A stretch of DNA of 64,000 bases from Anodontia alba (GCA_964016985.1 OZ024825.1:34688057-34752056); one strand, 5' to 3'; shown: positions 29,113-43,120, counted from the first letter of the stretch. Numbers and translations are program-made. The notes: generated by a model from the letters alone, not told the origin.

Positions 29113-29580
29113 ACTTACTCTTAAGTATTCAGTTCAGGGCCTACATTTTTTAGACATATTAGATGGGCCATGTAAAGCAAAAAAGTGCCTTCAAACATGT
29201 GCAAAATGCAAAGATTCAGTTAATCCTGCGCATGTACAAAAAGTCATCCGGGCCTTTGCTCTCCATTCATACATTCTGTAGTATCCAATGATTCTGTAAG
29301 TGGACAGTGACGGCCCTGATCAGACTGAGCATTGGTGTAGTTTGATCTGAGCCTTCCCTGTCCCCATATGCCCAAAGACATTTTTCCATCGCATGGCCCA
29401 GATAGTCTAAAGGATCAGTTTAGGATAAGTATCATAAGTAATTTAGATGACTGAATACTTCAATTAAACAATGAAAGCCTATCACTACAGACTCACATTT
29501 GCAAATCTTTGCCCTTCAAAAGCAAAATTTTAAGATGAAAGTCTATCTTTTTTTATTATTTTTCAGACAAAATAAGACTT

Positions 29581-29755
29581 TGTTTTGTGTTGAGGTTTTA
29601 CGGCCCAGTCAACCAATGGGGTCATGTAGAGCGTGGTCAGTTTAACTTACCACACTTTAACTGGACAGGCTTAGTCCACTAAGTGGTTAGCAAGTATTGT
29701 GCACATTCTTTTGCCAGAATATGGCAACTGCCCTTCACATGTGAATCATCTGCCA
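29581..29755 (-). mobile_element. tRNA-derived SINE, head missing
   Basis: gtgttgaggttttacggccc through caactgccctt matches the full copy at 62,675-62,981; the tRNA-like head is absent. Confidence 0.75.
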
Positions 29756-30129
29756 TCATCTTAATTTCTCTGAACAACAATAAATATTCAAAATGTCATC
29801 TGCTGCATGTGTGACTACTGGCATGCTAAGGATGAAATTTCCTACTGTGGACTTAATTTGTGGAAGAATACACATCTTATAAAATCTTTTGATCACTCTT
29901 ATATTTAACGTGAATAAATACTTTCAGGGAGGCAACTCTGTAATCCCCCACCCATCCCCTTGTAAAAAAAGGGTGTGAAATCCCACCCATCCCCCCACCC
30001 TCCAACCCACCACACACCCTATCCCATTGTAAAAAAAAGGTGGGAAAAACCAAGCTTATCCAGTTACTGTAAGTCTGACTGCTTTTGTTAGTGTAACACA
30101 CCACCATCAGCTTTCAAACAAGCATACTG

Positions 30130-30282
30130 AAAGTTTTTTTCTTTTTCCCCCTCATGAAAACATATGTTGATGGTTCTCATTAGAAGCATGTCACTGAGGG
30201 GCTTCTAATGAGTACCAACATGTTTTCAAAGAGAAATAAGAAAAAACGTTATTTGGATTGCCCTCTTATCTAGAGCTACAGG
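30130..30282. mobile_element. MITE family E, diverged
   Basis: HP1 arms ggttctcattagaagcatg / ggggcttctaatgagtacca and right end cccctcttatctagagctac-like. Confidence 0.65.
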
Positions 30283-30302
30283 GTCAGCTGTTGGTATATG
30301 CC

Positions 30303-30516
30303 TTAACCCTTGACCTGCTGAATAAATTAAGAAGCTGCACCCATTTCTAATTTTCAGCCAATCAGATAACTTAATCAAGGTTGTTGATATAGATTTACAT
30401 ACTTAATGGCAAACAGTGCAGATCCAGATCAGTTGGCTTCTTCAGAAGCCAAATGATCTGGATCTATACTGTTTGCAAAGGCAGGTTATATCCAGGTTCA
30501 GCTGGCCAAGGGTTAA
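30303..30516. mobile_element. MITE family G copy 5
   Basis: ttaacccttgacctgctgaa at left, cagctggccaagggttaa at right; HP2 arms with gttggcttcttcagaagcc core. Confidence 0.85.
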
Positions 30517-30764
30517 AGACTCATTGCCTCAAAGGCAGTCAACATTTGAGCCACCTCATGACAAAACCAACAAAATGGATGTGTTGTGCTCTCAATGGGT
30601 AGCTAAGGACCCAGGCTTTCTTCATGCGGACAACAAAGACTGATCAGAATAAGCAGGTGCACAGGCTAATATGAGTGTTTGCTGGGCACACATGCCATTT
30701 TGTTGGTTTTGTCATGAGATGGCTATTTTCTTTGTTACTAAGTGTATTTTGTTCTTAATGCTTT

Positions 30765-30925
30765 GCATGCTGGGTAAAATTTTCAGCAGATGAGATATAA
30801 AAACATTTTGCTTATTATTTCCCGTAAAACAGGTTTTGACACTCATTGGAGACAATTTGCATGAAATAAATCCTGTTTTCTGGAAAGAAAAAAAAAATCA
30901 TCAATTTGTCATCTGCTGAATCAGC
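30765..30925. repeat. Hairpin module HP3 copy
   Basis: cgtaaaacaggttttgacac, ggagacaatttgcatgaaat and tcctgttttctgg. Confidence 0.75.
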
Positions 30926-30987
30926 CCAGAGAGCTGTAAAGATAATCTGAAAATATAAATGGGAGTAACTTCAGTTTTGATTATGTA

Positions 30988-31395
30988 CCGTAATAACTGT
31001 AAGTATTTCGGCCTTAGCAAACAGTGTAGACCCAGATCAGACTCCACAAATAGTGGCATCTGATCAGGGTCTATACTGTTTACCATACATACAACATTAT
31101 TTTAGACACATCAACAGGTAGTAAAATTGACTATTTCAAATTTTAGCACAAGTATGGTAAGCAGTTAAGGTGTCCCAATACTTAGGGAAAATAAGGCAAG
31201 CATAATGCTACAAGACCATATTTACCCTTAATACTGGAAAATCTCCTTAAAGTACTTGTGCTAAAATCTGAACATGTCCTTTTTACTACCTGCTGCTGTA
31301 TTTAAATTCTGCTGGATGAGTGGTAAATAGCCTACGACAATGATACTATATTCTGTGGTGTCTGATCTTGGTTTGCTAAGGCCTGTCTGTTGCAA
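30988..31395. mobile_element. Two family C MITE copies back to back
   Basis: The first has HP2 arms (accgtaataactgtaagtat ... cagggtctatactgtttacc) and ends cttagggaaaataaggca. The second begins tatttacccttaatactgg and ends at gcctgtctgttgcaata. Confidence 0.65.
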
Positions 31396-31397
31396 TA

Positions 31398-31740
31398 CAG
31401 TTGAACCTCAATGGTTCGAACATCTTTGGGATCACAGAAATTTGTTTGAGAAATGGGTGGTTCGAGTCACTATGGGTTAATCAAGGCGCCAGCTCAGGAA
31501 GCAAATAGCCATAATTTAGAGATTTTTTTTTTTATTTTCTACACAATAAGTGTATGTTGAGTGTACTCATTAGAATTGCCTCAATGAGGCAATTCTAATG
31601 AGTACACACAACATACAATTTCATGACAAAATAATTCCCTGAATACTTGTTTTCTTGAGCTACTGAAAGAATTTCATAGGGACAAAAACAATTTCTGGTA
31701 AATGAGCCACCAGTGTTCAAGCTAATGAGGTTTGACTGTA
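31398..31740. mobile_element. pogo-like MITE (family P) carrying hairpin HP1
   Basis: Ends cagttgaacctcaatggttc / gctaatgaggtttgactg, flanked by TA. Central palindrome tgtactcattagaattgcct / aggcaattctaatgagtaca. Confidence 0.85.
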
Positions 31741-32149
31741 TATGGTATTTGATTTACATAAAAGCCATCAATCTAGAAGCCATGGTCATTCTGCCCTAAG
31801 TTAACATTATTGATAAAACGAACAACAAACATATTTTAACAAAATTGTGTTCATGATTGCTATATTCTAAAAGGACTTATATACCTCTTAATGATACTGC
31901 ATTCAAACAGGGGTGTTTCTTACAGTCTGGGCTGAAAAGCAAGATCAGCTGAGAGTCAGTTTTTCCTGATCCATACTAGACCTGTTTGAATGAGGCTTGT
32001 CTACACTGATGTCATGTCAAATTAACATGCATGTAACATTTCTGCATCTTTAACTACATTGTATGCCAAGCGACCATTTACATCAAATTCAAATGAAAAA
32101 ACGTGCCAGTTTTGATGGATAACTTAACCCTTAAAGCATTATTCAAAAT

Positions 32150-32310
32150 TGTTCCAAAAACTCTTTTTTTTTTTTTTTTTACCAGAAAATAAAGGTGATA
32201 TTTCTTGTGAAATGTCTGCCATGCTGACAATTCACATGAAATGTCAACTCTGCTCTAAGAAAAATATTCTAGAATGTTGGCTGCTGCACTCACAGTTATG
32301 ATTAATGCTT
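32150..32310. repeat. Hairpin module HP3, diverged
   Basis: ttaccagaaaataaagg, cttgtgaaatgtc and gacaattcacatgaaatgtc. Confidence 0.55.
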
Positions 32311-32532
32311 TAAGAGTTAACTTTCAAGGTATCAAAAATATGGATGTTCCCAGATCTGAAATCTGGTAATGTCCACTTGATGTGATAAAAAATATCCGAT
32401 CATGTTACTGTAGTTTGGTAAATGTTCTAAAATTTTATCTTACACTTTATGCATGTTTTTCTTGCCCAAATTTTATTGTTGTTTTTCTTCTGTGTGTTTA
32501 TTTCACAAAATACTTGGTAGAATGGCAAAAAC

Positions 32533-32602
32533 AGTGTAGACCCTGAGCAGACTGCTCCTAAAGGAGTAGGAGCAGTCTGATCTCGGTCCAGTCTGTTTGC
32601 AT
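32533..32602. repeat. HP2-type hairpin, TGCTCC variant
   Basis: accctgagcagactgctcct / aggagcagtctgatctcggt arms. The same variant is at 51,225-51,300 and 52,605-52,680. Confidence 0.8.
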
Positions 32603-32737
32603 ATGCCACTTTGTCCTCAAAATTGGTGTATGAAATTTTAGGACAATTACCGTAATGAAGTTATCAATCAGAAGTGTACAGGATGGACGGAAGTGCAGGA
32701 AACTGAATGACAACTGTATCGGGGTGGAGTAAAATTC

Positions 32738-33101
32738 ATAGCTCCATATAGAAGGAGAATTCAGGATCTATTTTTTCTTACTTTTTGCACCAAAACAGGT
32801 CTTGTGGGAACTCACTGGAATTGCATTGGCAAGGTGATTAGTTAGGAGTACTCACATAATACGTTTTGGTACAAAGTAACAAAAATTATCCTAAACTATT
32901 ATCTTAATCATAGCTCCAAATAAGACACTCTTTTAACCAAGAAGTATCAATACATTTCTTATTTCTCCACAAAAATATATTGTGGGTACTCATTAAAAGT
33001 TTCTCAGTGAGGTACTTCTAATGAGTACATGCATCGAAAACATATTTTCATGCAGAAATAAGAAAAATACTATCCTGATACACTTTCTTATCTGCAGCTA
33101 T
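32738..33101. mobile_element. Two overlapping family E MITEs
   Basis: First copy about 32,738-32,922, decayed hairpin. Second 32,916-33,101 with tcatagctccaaataagac at left and cttatctgcagctatga at right. Confidence 0.7.
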
Positions 33102-33239
33102 GACTTTCTTCTGAAGCCATGAAAAATTTGATTTTGTATAAAGTCAATTTCTATAAGACAATTATATTCACTACCACAAGGAATTGCAGCAATAAATGCA
33201 CCAATTCAGCTAGTATGCTGTCTCCAGGGTCTGCTATCA

Positions 33240-33430
33240 CCATAGCTCCAGATAAGGCACTTTTTTCAACCAAAAAGTGTTGAGATTTTTTTAATTTCTC
33301 CACAAAAACATAAGTTGTGGGTACTCATTAGAAGCGCCTTGGCGCTTCTAATGGGTACCCACAACATATTTTTGTGGAGAAATAAGAAAAATATTTCTAG
33401 GACATGCCCATCTTATCTGGAGCAGTGTTA
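33240..33430. mobile_element. MITE family E in the transporter 3' region
   Basis: Inverted ends catagctccagataaggcac / cccatcttatctggagca; HP1 hairpin gggtactcattagaagcgcc / ggcgcttctaatgggtaccc. It lies within about 25 bp of the transporter stop codon. Confidence 0.85.
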
Positions 33431-33456
33431 TCATGGTATGACACCTGTCTTAGTTG

Positions 33457-33612
33457 TTACAACACTTGACTAGCTGCACTCTGGCTGAGATAGATTACAG
33501 AGCCGACAAAGTTTACTCCCGCTGCTAAGACGAATACAGGGAACCATCTTCCACTGCTCTGGGTAACCAGCTCTGCTGTTAGAGGGCCACACATGATGCC
33601 TGGTATTGTAGC
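33457..33612 (-). CDS. MFS transporter exon 8 (helices 11-12, stop)
   Basis: Acceptor catttttcag. It has 51 codons plus TAA: ATIPGIMCGPLTAEL, GRWFPVFVLAAG and helix 12, ending SQSAASQVL. A hairpin MITE begins about 25 bp after the stop and would lie in the 3' untranslated region. Confidence 0.92.
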   Translation of the reverse strand, partial: ATIPGIMCGPLTAELVTQSSGRWFPVFVLAAGVNFVGSVIYLSQSAASQVL

Positions 33613-34402
33613 CTGAAAAATGATACATTTTTAAATGTTAACATCTAATATGCTAAGTTTAAATATTTTCTGACATAAAATGCTTTTTTCCCCGAAATAC
33701 GAATTAAAGGAACAGGATACACTTGGTTGTTTTTCCATCTTTTCTGCAAGGGAGACAACTGCTATTACTGCTGGTTTGCGTTCTTTGTTTGTGTTATTGC
33801 CATTTGGGTCATGTCTAGTTTGGTCAGTTTACCTAACCACACTTTTACTGGGCAGGATTAATCCTCTAAGCGGTTAACTAGTATTGTGCACATTCTTTCT
33901 CCAGAAACTAACAACTGCCTTTCTTGAATCAGCAGAAGGGAGAGAATGACTGTAGAAATATTTCATAATCAATCTCCATGAAAGAATGTTGCAGACCTGG
34001 CCAGGGTTGAATCCTAACCTCCTGATCACTAGCTGGACCATGGATGTAAAATTCCACTCGCCTGCTCGCATTTGCTAGTAAAATTTGAGGCAGGGCAAGT
34101 GAGCTTTTCAGAACTATCTTCACTTTTTCTTCATTTTCAGCATCTAAATGAAATATTTAGACCATAAGGGCGAATAAGCTGGGGAATTTTACACCTCTGT
34201 GAATAAGCATTCTGGTTTGCTTTTCTGCACATATATTCCCTTCTTAAAAGAGGCCTACTCTAATAGAAAAGAATTTGCTCCAAATGGAGCAAATTCTTTC
34301 CTTTTAGGGTAGACCACTTTTAAGAAAGGAGGCAAAAACATTTTGACAGAGTTGCCTCCCTCCGTGAAAGTATATCTATCCCCCCCCCCCCCCCCCCCCC
34401 CC

Positions 34403-34443
<41 letters not shown>

Positions 34444-37400
34444 CCTTTCTCCCTCCCAATGATTTACATGCAAATTTTAACACCTAAGTAGATGAATTTT
34501 ATGTACTGTCATTTTTGTGCAAAGAGACATACTGTACCACTGTGATAGCTAATTTTGTGCAAAATTTGCTAAGATGATGATGACGATTTGGGGTTTAAGC
34601 CTCTTTCAACATTATTTTCAACATTAATTTAAGTCATATTCAGATATTAAATGAAAGGATGATAATAAAAGGTCCTGTGCAATGAAATGCCATACAGTCA
34701 TGAGATGAATTCCACCTCCAGCAGGATTCAAACCAGACCTCATGATCTGTACTTTGAAGAGGTAACCTCTCAGCTATACATAATTTTTTCTGATCATTTT
34801 TTGTCATAATGTCATAAAAATCTGACTTACAAAACTGACCTAATACAGATCTTTTTCATGATTCTGTACATATATGTTGTGAAGGGTAGATGTCCCCAAA
34901 AGAACTCATTCATATTAGAATCTATCTTCACTACAGCTGTTGTTAACTATAAAAACATCTCCCCGTACTTCACTATAGTACAGTTTATGTTTTCTGGGCC
35001 CAGTTGTTCAAAGCTAACGACGTCGTTAGTTAACAATTTGTTAAAATTTACATCGAGTGATACACAAATATGCTGAAATTTTTTGCTGAAAAAATGTGAG
35101 TAGCTTTTGCAGTGCAAAAGCTACTCACATTTTTTCAGCAAAAAAAATCAGAATATTGTGTACTGAATCCGCTAAAACAGTTAACGAAATGACTCTTAAC
35201 GAGCTCGTTAAGCTAACGACGCTTTGAACAACTGGGCCCTGGTCGTTTGTCATCATTGAGCATATTCTAGGATTTTTGGAAAATTTAACTGAGGGTCACT
35301 GATGAGACTAATTTATCGAAACTAGTTAGTCATGCCCAGAAAACAAGGACACTTTAGGAATTTTTAGGTCTCTGTGTGAATGTTCATTGCTCTCAAGGGT
35401 CATTCCTTTTAAAATTTATACATGAGCATAGCCCCTGGGTCACTGGTTGATGGAAGCAGTATGATACTATGGCCACTGATGATCTCATAACATCTGATAT
35501 GCCAAAACAAACAAATCACTTATTGTTATCATGCAGCAGAGTATAGCATAACCTTGCTCATAACTTTACAAGGTGCAATAAAATACCAAATTCACCATAT
35601 CCTAACCCACTGCTCCAGATAAGCTGCTTTTTTAACTAAAACCTTGGTATTTTTCTGTTTCTCCATAAAAACATTTGCTGTGGGTACTCATTGGAACCAC
35701 CTCACTGAGGTAGTTCCAATGAGTAATACTCATTGGAACCACCTCACTGAGGTGGGTACTCATTGGAACCACCTCACTGAGGTAGTTCCAATGAGTAATA
35801 CTCATTGACTGAGGTGGTTCCAATGAGTACCCACAACATATGTTTTTGTGGAGAAATAAAACAAATATTTTCCTGATACAGCCTATTATCTAAATGATCA
35901 CCAAAAGTTTGCTAAAATCTTGTACTATGGTAAAGTTGTTGCAAGCATAAAAGACTGACTTACTAAGGTATTTGAAATAGCAAATGTGATTCCAGCATGA
36001 CTCGGTGCCACTTCTGCATGGTTACTGAGATGTCCTGAAGAATTACATGCACTGAGACCAAGAGATATTGTAACAAATCTGAAATACAAGACACATTCTA
36101 AATCTTATCATCTTTCTACCTCATATATATGATACAGTCGAAGTTATTATTCATTTTGAGCTATATTTTATATATTTTCAAGATAAAAGATAACATGTAA
36201 TTAACAGTGAATTTGCAGTCTTCAAAATGTTGTTGAGAGCATCATGGAATTATTTTTGGCAAGAGAAATAATCTTCTAATTAATTTTACAAAGAATATAA
36301 TTACCTAATAGGCCAGGGAATGCCCAATCTGGAACAAAATGCTGGCAATAAGTAATGGTTCTTCAAATGCAGCTGTATCAAAAATAGCTCAGGTATCAAC
36401 CATTAATAGATGGACAATAAACAATGACAGACACCAGAAGTCAGACAAATGACCAATGAAAATGATGTGCTCAGATGAGCTAAAAATATTTCTTTAACCT
36501 TTATCATGCTCATAATCAACAAAAGGTGATATTTTCCACTATTTCTCTGAAATTAAGGCATGAAATTTCATGCAAAATTGAACCACATGAACCGTCAAGC
36601 CCGATTTTTAAAAGATAAATTACATTGTAGCTTGTAGTTATTTTAATTCAACAAATGAAGACTTCAGTAGGTGATACTTACAAAACAGCTAAAGGAAGAT
36701 TATTAACAGCACTAAAGAATAAAATAAACACAGCTGGTCCTACTAATCCTATGCAGGTCATTAACCGCCGCACTGATAATACAGTCCATTTATGTCCTGT
36801 TATTAATGAATCTGCCACGTGACCAGCCACTGAAATGAAACAGAAATATAAAATATTTTTGAGCCCACTGACTAGGTAGCTTTAGTCTTTTATTTTAATG
36901 CAAGCGGTGAAATCAATGTACAGTTGACTCTCATTATCTCAACCTCGTTTATCTCGAATAACCGCTTATCTTGATGTGAAAATCTGGTCCCTGCCTAAAC
37001 ATGAACATCTAACAACTGGTAAAAAATATTGTGGAAAAGAGGAGAAATTGCTAATTTCTCCTCTTTTCCACAATATTTTCAATATATCTTTAACTTCAAG
37101 AGTCCAATTACATATATATTTGTCAAATATGGTTGTTCGAATAATTTTTTCCTCAATTCTACAAATCTTATATGTCGAGGTACAGATATCTCGAAGTATT
37201 TAATAGAATCCCTTGGAATTTGTGATAAGGAGAGTCGACTGTATATTTGAAATGAATAAAAAAAATATTTTCACAAGTGAAAGAATGTGATATTTTCACA
37301 AGTGAAAAATAACAAGTCAATATTATTTTCACTACTCATTTCAGATTACTTTGGTTGTCTTCATTGTTTCCCTAACAAATGCCAATCCCACTTCTGTTTT

Positions 37401-40400
37401 TTTTTCTAACATCACTGTTTCTGAGCAAAACTATCAAGTGTTGGTATGCATTTTCTTAGAATGTAATGAACATTTTGGTGACAAGATTATTTTAATTTGC
37501 TGAACCTTTTTGTTTTTGTCACTCCAGTGCTTCACATTAAGCACGACATTCATGTTTTGTTTGGTGACGTTAGTTATGACGTCAGAAGCATGCATTGGCA
37601 TGTAAACAATAAAATAAAAAGAAAAATTTACTCTTTGTCAGTGAGTACCATAAATTAATGAAAACGTTCAACTTTTCACTTGTGCTTTGCACTTGTGAAA
37701 ATACTGATATTTTCATTACACTCAATGAAAATATTTATGGTATTCACAGAAAAAAGTAAATATCCTCTATTTATTCTTTAAGAGATATGGATATACTTGG
37801 GATACAACTCTCTGTCATAACTGTTGTTGCCTCCTATTACTGCAGCTAATAAAAGAGTGTGTGGTTCTAGTATGACCTGTACGTAGATGAGTAAGAACCA
37901 CATCTTCTCGCCTGAATGATCGGTTGATGGTATTTTTGCTTAAAATAGGTTTAATTTCATGTAGTTTATTGTATGTCGCTCCATCCCATGACATTTGCTA
38001 TTTAGACAAGATGTACCTGTTGTATTGGAGAAATTCTCATGAAAACTTGTGATCATAATATCAGATATGGCAGCTGCAGTGTCAGTTTAATCTACCCGGT
38101 AATTAAATTTCACAGGTTTCTTCACATTTAATGGCTTCTTTTTGTCAGTTGAAATGAAAAGTATGATATTTGATTTCTGGGTTCCCATCTGATAGCAACC
38201 TCAGTGTTTTGTGTTGTACCATAAAAACTCTAAGTATTGGGACAGACAGGCCTGAGCAAACATTGCAGACCCTGATCAGATGCTGCAGACTGTGGCATCT
38301 GATCAGGGTCTACATTTTTTGCTACTCAGTCTATCAGTTGTTGGGCTGACCAACAGGTAGTAAAATGTGCTTGTTCAAATTTTAGGACAGTTATGGTCAG
38401 GAGTTAACATGTCCCAATATTTAGGGTTGATACGAAGTATAAGAAGTTTCATGTCTTTATCAAATCAAGTTTTCATATACTAATCTGAAGATGACTTACA
38501 TGAAATGTCAAGCCAATTATTCTGGGAAAAAAAGGAAGAGATATAAAACCACTCATTTGGCATCTTCTTTTACAAAATGTTGAAGCATAAAAATCTGGTC
38601 ACTTACCTACACCAACTAATGAGTTCACAATGTAAGGCACTGCTGTTAACATTATATGTCCTTTTTCAGCCTTCAATGATCGAGTTAAATATGTAGGCAA
38701 CCACTGCATTATAATATAATTTGACCAGTTCATACTAAAATGAGCAATATAAATTGACCAGAATGGCCAATGGCGCAGAAACTCTCCCCACTGGACATTA
38801 TGATTACTGACCTGAAATAAAAGGACAGAAAAGTTATAATTAGACATAGCTCCAGGTAAGAGGGGTAACCCAAAAATCTCCACAAAAACATATCATGTGG
38901 GTACTCATTAGAAGCACCTCTATGAGGCACTTCTAATGAGTACCCACAACATGTTTTCATGGAAAATGAGATAAATATTGGAACTTTTCTGTCAAAAACG
39001 GGTAATATAAATTGACTAGAATGGCCAATGGCAAAGAAACTCTCCCCACTGGACATTATGATTACTGCCCTGATAGAAAAGTTATAATTAGACATAGCTC
39101 TACATAGCTCCAGATAAGGTACTTTTTTCAACCAAGTATTGATATTTTTCTTATTCTCCTTGAAAACATATGTTGTGGGTACTCATTAGAAGTGTCTCAT
39201 CTAGACACTTCTATTGAGTACCGGTACCGCAATATGTTTTCATGGAGAAAAAAGAAAACTATTTACCTGGTACACCATCTTATTTAGAGCTAAATTTCTC
39301 CACATAAACATGTTGTTCTCATAAGAAGCACCTCACTGTATGTTTTCATTGAAAAATAAGATAAATATTGGAATTTTTCAGACAAAAAGAAATGCCTTAT
39401 CTGGGACTTTGGTAAGTTTGAAGGAACAAACACAGAACTTTTCACAAACTGTAGCAAAAGGACAAGGATCACAAATAGCCCTACATATTGCCACTGCTAA
39501 ATGAGTATTCAAAGACTAGATAAATGGAAACAGACATAGCACCAATCTAAATAATGTTCCTATGCTATAGTGATATTTGCCATATATGATAAGTTACCAA
39601 TATAACCTGTTGTAGTCTGAAGACCCATAAAAGGTAACTTGCAAACAGTTCAGACCCAGATTAGATGCTGCAGAACGTGGCATCTGATCAGGGTGTCCAT
39701 TGTTTGCAAACAGCTCAACCATTTTTCTCTATGAATATCTAAATCACAGAACCTGATATACCTAAAATTGAAATTAGAATCTTCAAACATATAGTGTGCA
39801 GGTGTTCATTCAGTCTACAATGGGTTAAAAATTACACAAACATACAAAAATCAAAAAACAGCTAGGATGTTAGTAAAGCCAACTATACCATTGCTCCAAA
39901 TAAGACATTTTTGTACTTCAACAAAATGCACAAGTATTGTGAAGCCATACAACATCCACAATGGGAAGTGGAGTGGGAAAGGAGAATTTGCAACAATTCT
40001 TTTAGGTTGTAGTACCTTCGTTTTTTGGTCGTTTTACAAACTTTTTTCACAAGCTTAAATATTAATCTAAATTAGAAAGTGCAAGACTATAGAATGTGAA
40101 ACAATGACAATGTCAACATTAAATTATCTATATCAGGTATTAAGCAAATAGTATAGAAAAGTCAAACCATGCTGTATGCAGGATTTTGCAAAGTGAGATT
40201 CAATTTGGTCAGTTATAGGCAAGAATTAAAAAACAGTTTTTAAAAGTTTGCCCATGAAAACAAAATACTTCTGTCCTGGCATAAGCGTTTAACTGTCTCA
40301 CTTGAACCCCACTCAGGCAAATGAATAGCCACAGGGGCAGAAGTCTGAGTTATTAACCCTTATCCTGCTGATCATGACAACTCTCACCTTTGCAAACAGT

Positions 40401-43078
40401 GTAGATCCAGATCAGATGGCGAAGCCATCTGATCAGGATCCACACTGTTTGTCATGTAGTTTGTGAACTGAACGAATATATTATATCAAGTAATTGGATT
40501 AGTCAGAAATGGGTGTGGCTAAATTAATTGATTCAGCAGGAGAAGGGTTAAGGAGTAGCTGATGATTTCTGGAATAAGTTTCTCTAGTTCTGCATAAAAA
40601 CATAAATTGTGGCTACTCATTTGAAATTATAACTAGTAAGTACCCTGAACATACATTTTTACGGAGAACTAGAGAAACTATCCCATAATTATCATCAAAT
40701 ACTTCTTAACTGATCATCTAGGTTTACTCATCTACTTTTGTACATACCAAAAGGAATTGTTAAGGAGTATTTGGTGATAATTTTTCTTATTTCTCCATAA
40801 AAACATATGTTGTGGGTACTTATTAGAAGTGCCTTGCAGAGGCACTTCTAAAGAGTACCCACAACATATGTTTTTATGGAGAACTGGAGAAAATAATCCC
40901 ATAATTATCACCAAATACTCCTCCTTAACAATCCCTCTGCATGGTTTGTTTGTGTTGAGGTTTTACGGCCCAGTCAACCCAATGGGGTCATGTCGAGCGC
41001 GGTCAGTTTATCTAACCACACGTTTACTGGGCAGGCTTAGTCCTCTAAGCGGTTAACCAGTACTGTGCACATTCTTTCGCCAGAAACTGACAACTGCCCT
41101 TCTTGAATCAGCCGAAGGGAGAAAATGACCTGCAAAATATTTCATGATCAATCTCCATGAAAAAATGTTGCCGACCTCGGCGGGGGTTGAACCCGCGACC
41201 TCCTGGTCTCCAGTCGGACGGCGCATCCAAATGAGCCACCGAGGCCGGCATCCCTCTGCATGGTACCATAAAAAACAACTTACTTTAGGAGGATCAACAA
41301 ATTCTTCATCTTGTGATCCTCTATTTTCTCTATATGAGTACATCCAAACAAATATCCACATAAAACCTAGAGAACCAAACAGGTAGAACATCCATCGCCA
41401 ACTAAGATGGGGGCATATCTGAAATCAGAGAAATATTACCCCTTCTCATGCTGAGCATGTCATGCCCTGTCTTAGCAAACAGTGTAGATCCAGATACGTT
41501 GGCTTCTGAAGAAGCCAACTGATCTGGATCTGCACTGTTTGCCATTAAATATGTGAATTTCTATCAAAAACACGGATCAAGTAATCTGATTGGCTGGAAA
41601 TTAGAAGTGGGCGTGGCATCTTAATTTATTCAGCATGATAAGGGTTACTGACAAACCATAGCTCCAAATAAGGCACTTTTTTCAGCAGAAATGTACCGAT
41701 ATCTTTCTAATTTCTCTATGGAAACAAAGGCTGTGGGTATTCATTACAAGTGCCCAGCAAGGCACTTCTAATGAGTACCCAGAACCTACGTTTTCGTGAA
41801 GACTTAAGAAAAATATTATGTGGATACTCCCTCTTAACTGGAGCTATGCTAACACTCACATGCTTATGGTGAGACCATACTTCCAGATAACGCTATTCAT
41901 GCTATGGGCAAATTCAGCAGGTGAAATAATTGATATTTTTCTATTTTTCCCCAAAAAGTAGGTTTTGACATTTCATGCAAATTGTCTCCCTAGGAGACAA
42001 TTTGCATGAAATGTCAAAGCTTATTTTCTGGGAAAAATAAGAAAAATATGTCAAAATGTCCATTGAAATTTTTACTCACCATGCTGATTTTGTTTGTGTT
42101 GAGGTTTTACGGCCCTGTCAACCCAATGGGGTCCTGTCGAGCGCGGTAAGTTTACCTAACCACACGTTTACTGGGCAGGCTTAGTCCTCTAAGCGGTTAA
42201 CCAGTATTGTGCACATTCTTTCGCCAGAAACTGACAACTGCCCTTCTTGAATCAGCAGAAGGGAGAGAATGACCATAGAAAATATTTCATGATCAATCTC
42301 CACGAAAGAATGTTGCCGACCTCGGCGGGGGTTGAACCTGTGACCTCCTGGTCTCCAGTCGAACGGCGCATCCAACTGAGCCACCGAGGCCGGCTCTCAC
42401 CATGCTGAGTGTTATTATCTAAAAATATTGACTTTTCTTATTTCACCACCAAAACTTATGTAATGTTGTGGGTATTCGTTACCACCCAATTTGTAGAATG
42501 CTTGCAGAATGATGGCAGACATTAAAGATTGTATCACGACCGAGCAGATGCCAAGCAAAAATCTTGCATGTTCTCAATACTTTTTCTTGGATGCTGACGT
42601 AATGTTGCTGAAATTACTGTGGTCAATTTGCTGTGTCCAAAAAGCAGGTTGCTTTTTGCTATCAATATAGGTTCCTATTGCTTGTTTTAATGGTTATTTC
42701 AGGTACAAGTAAAAACATCCTTTATTTTTTTTTTTTTTTTTAATTTTCCTTATGACTGAAGGGCATCATCTTAAACAAGCAAGACCCTGCTCTTTGACCT
42801 TGGTGAAGCAATCGTCAACGAAGCAAAATCACAGTTCAGGGAAAAAAATAAATGAGTTCAGTTTACTCCGAGTACTTACCACAGAAGCAACAGTAAGTCC
42901 TATGGAACCAAAGGCAACCAGAATACCAAAAGACCTAGACCTTTCCTCACATGGAATGGCATGTGAAAATATGTGGAAAATGGTAGGCAATCCTGAAGAA
43001 ATAAATGCACACATGTATATCCAGTTACTGTTCCATCAGCTGTATTCTCATCATACCGGATACTCATTATTATTATTG

Positions 43079-43120
<42 letters not shown>

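Noticed and set aside
38730..39131. 133-codon minus-strand frame across exon 5 and its duplicate
   Set aside because: It is in the wrong frame for the transporter and arises from the duplicated exon fragment and hairpin MITEs.
42760..43081. 109-codon plus-strand frame
   Set aside because: It is the antisense of transporter exon 3 and its flanks.
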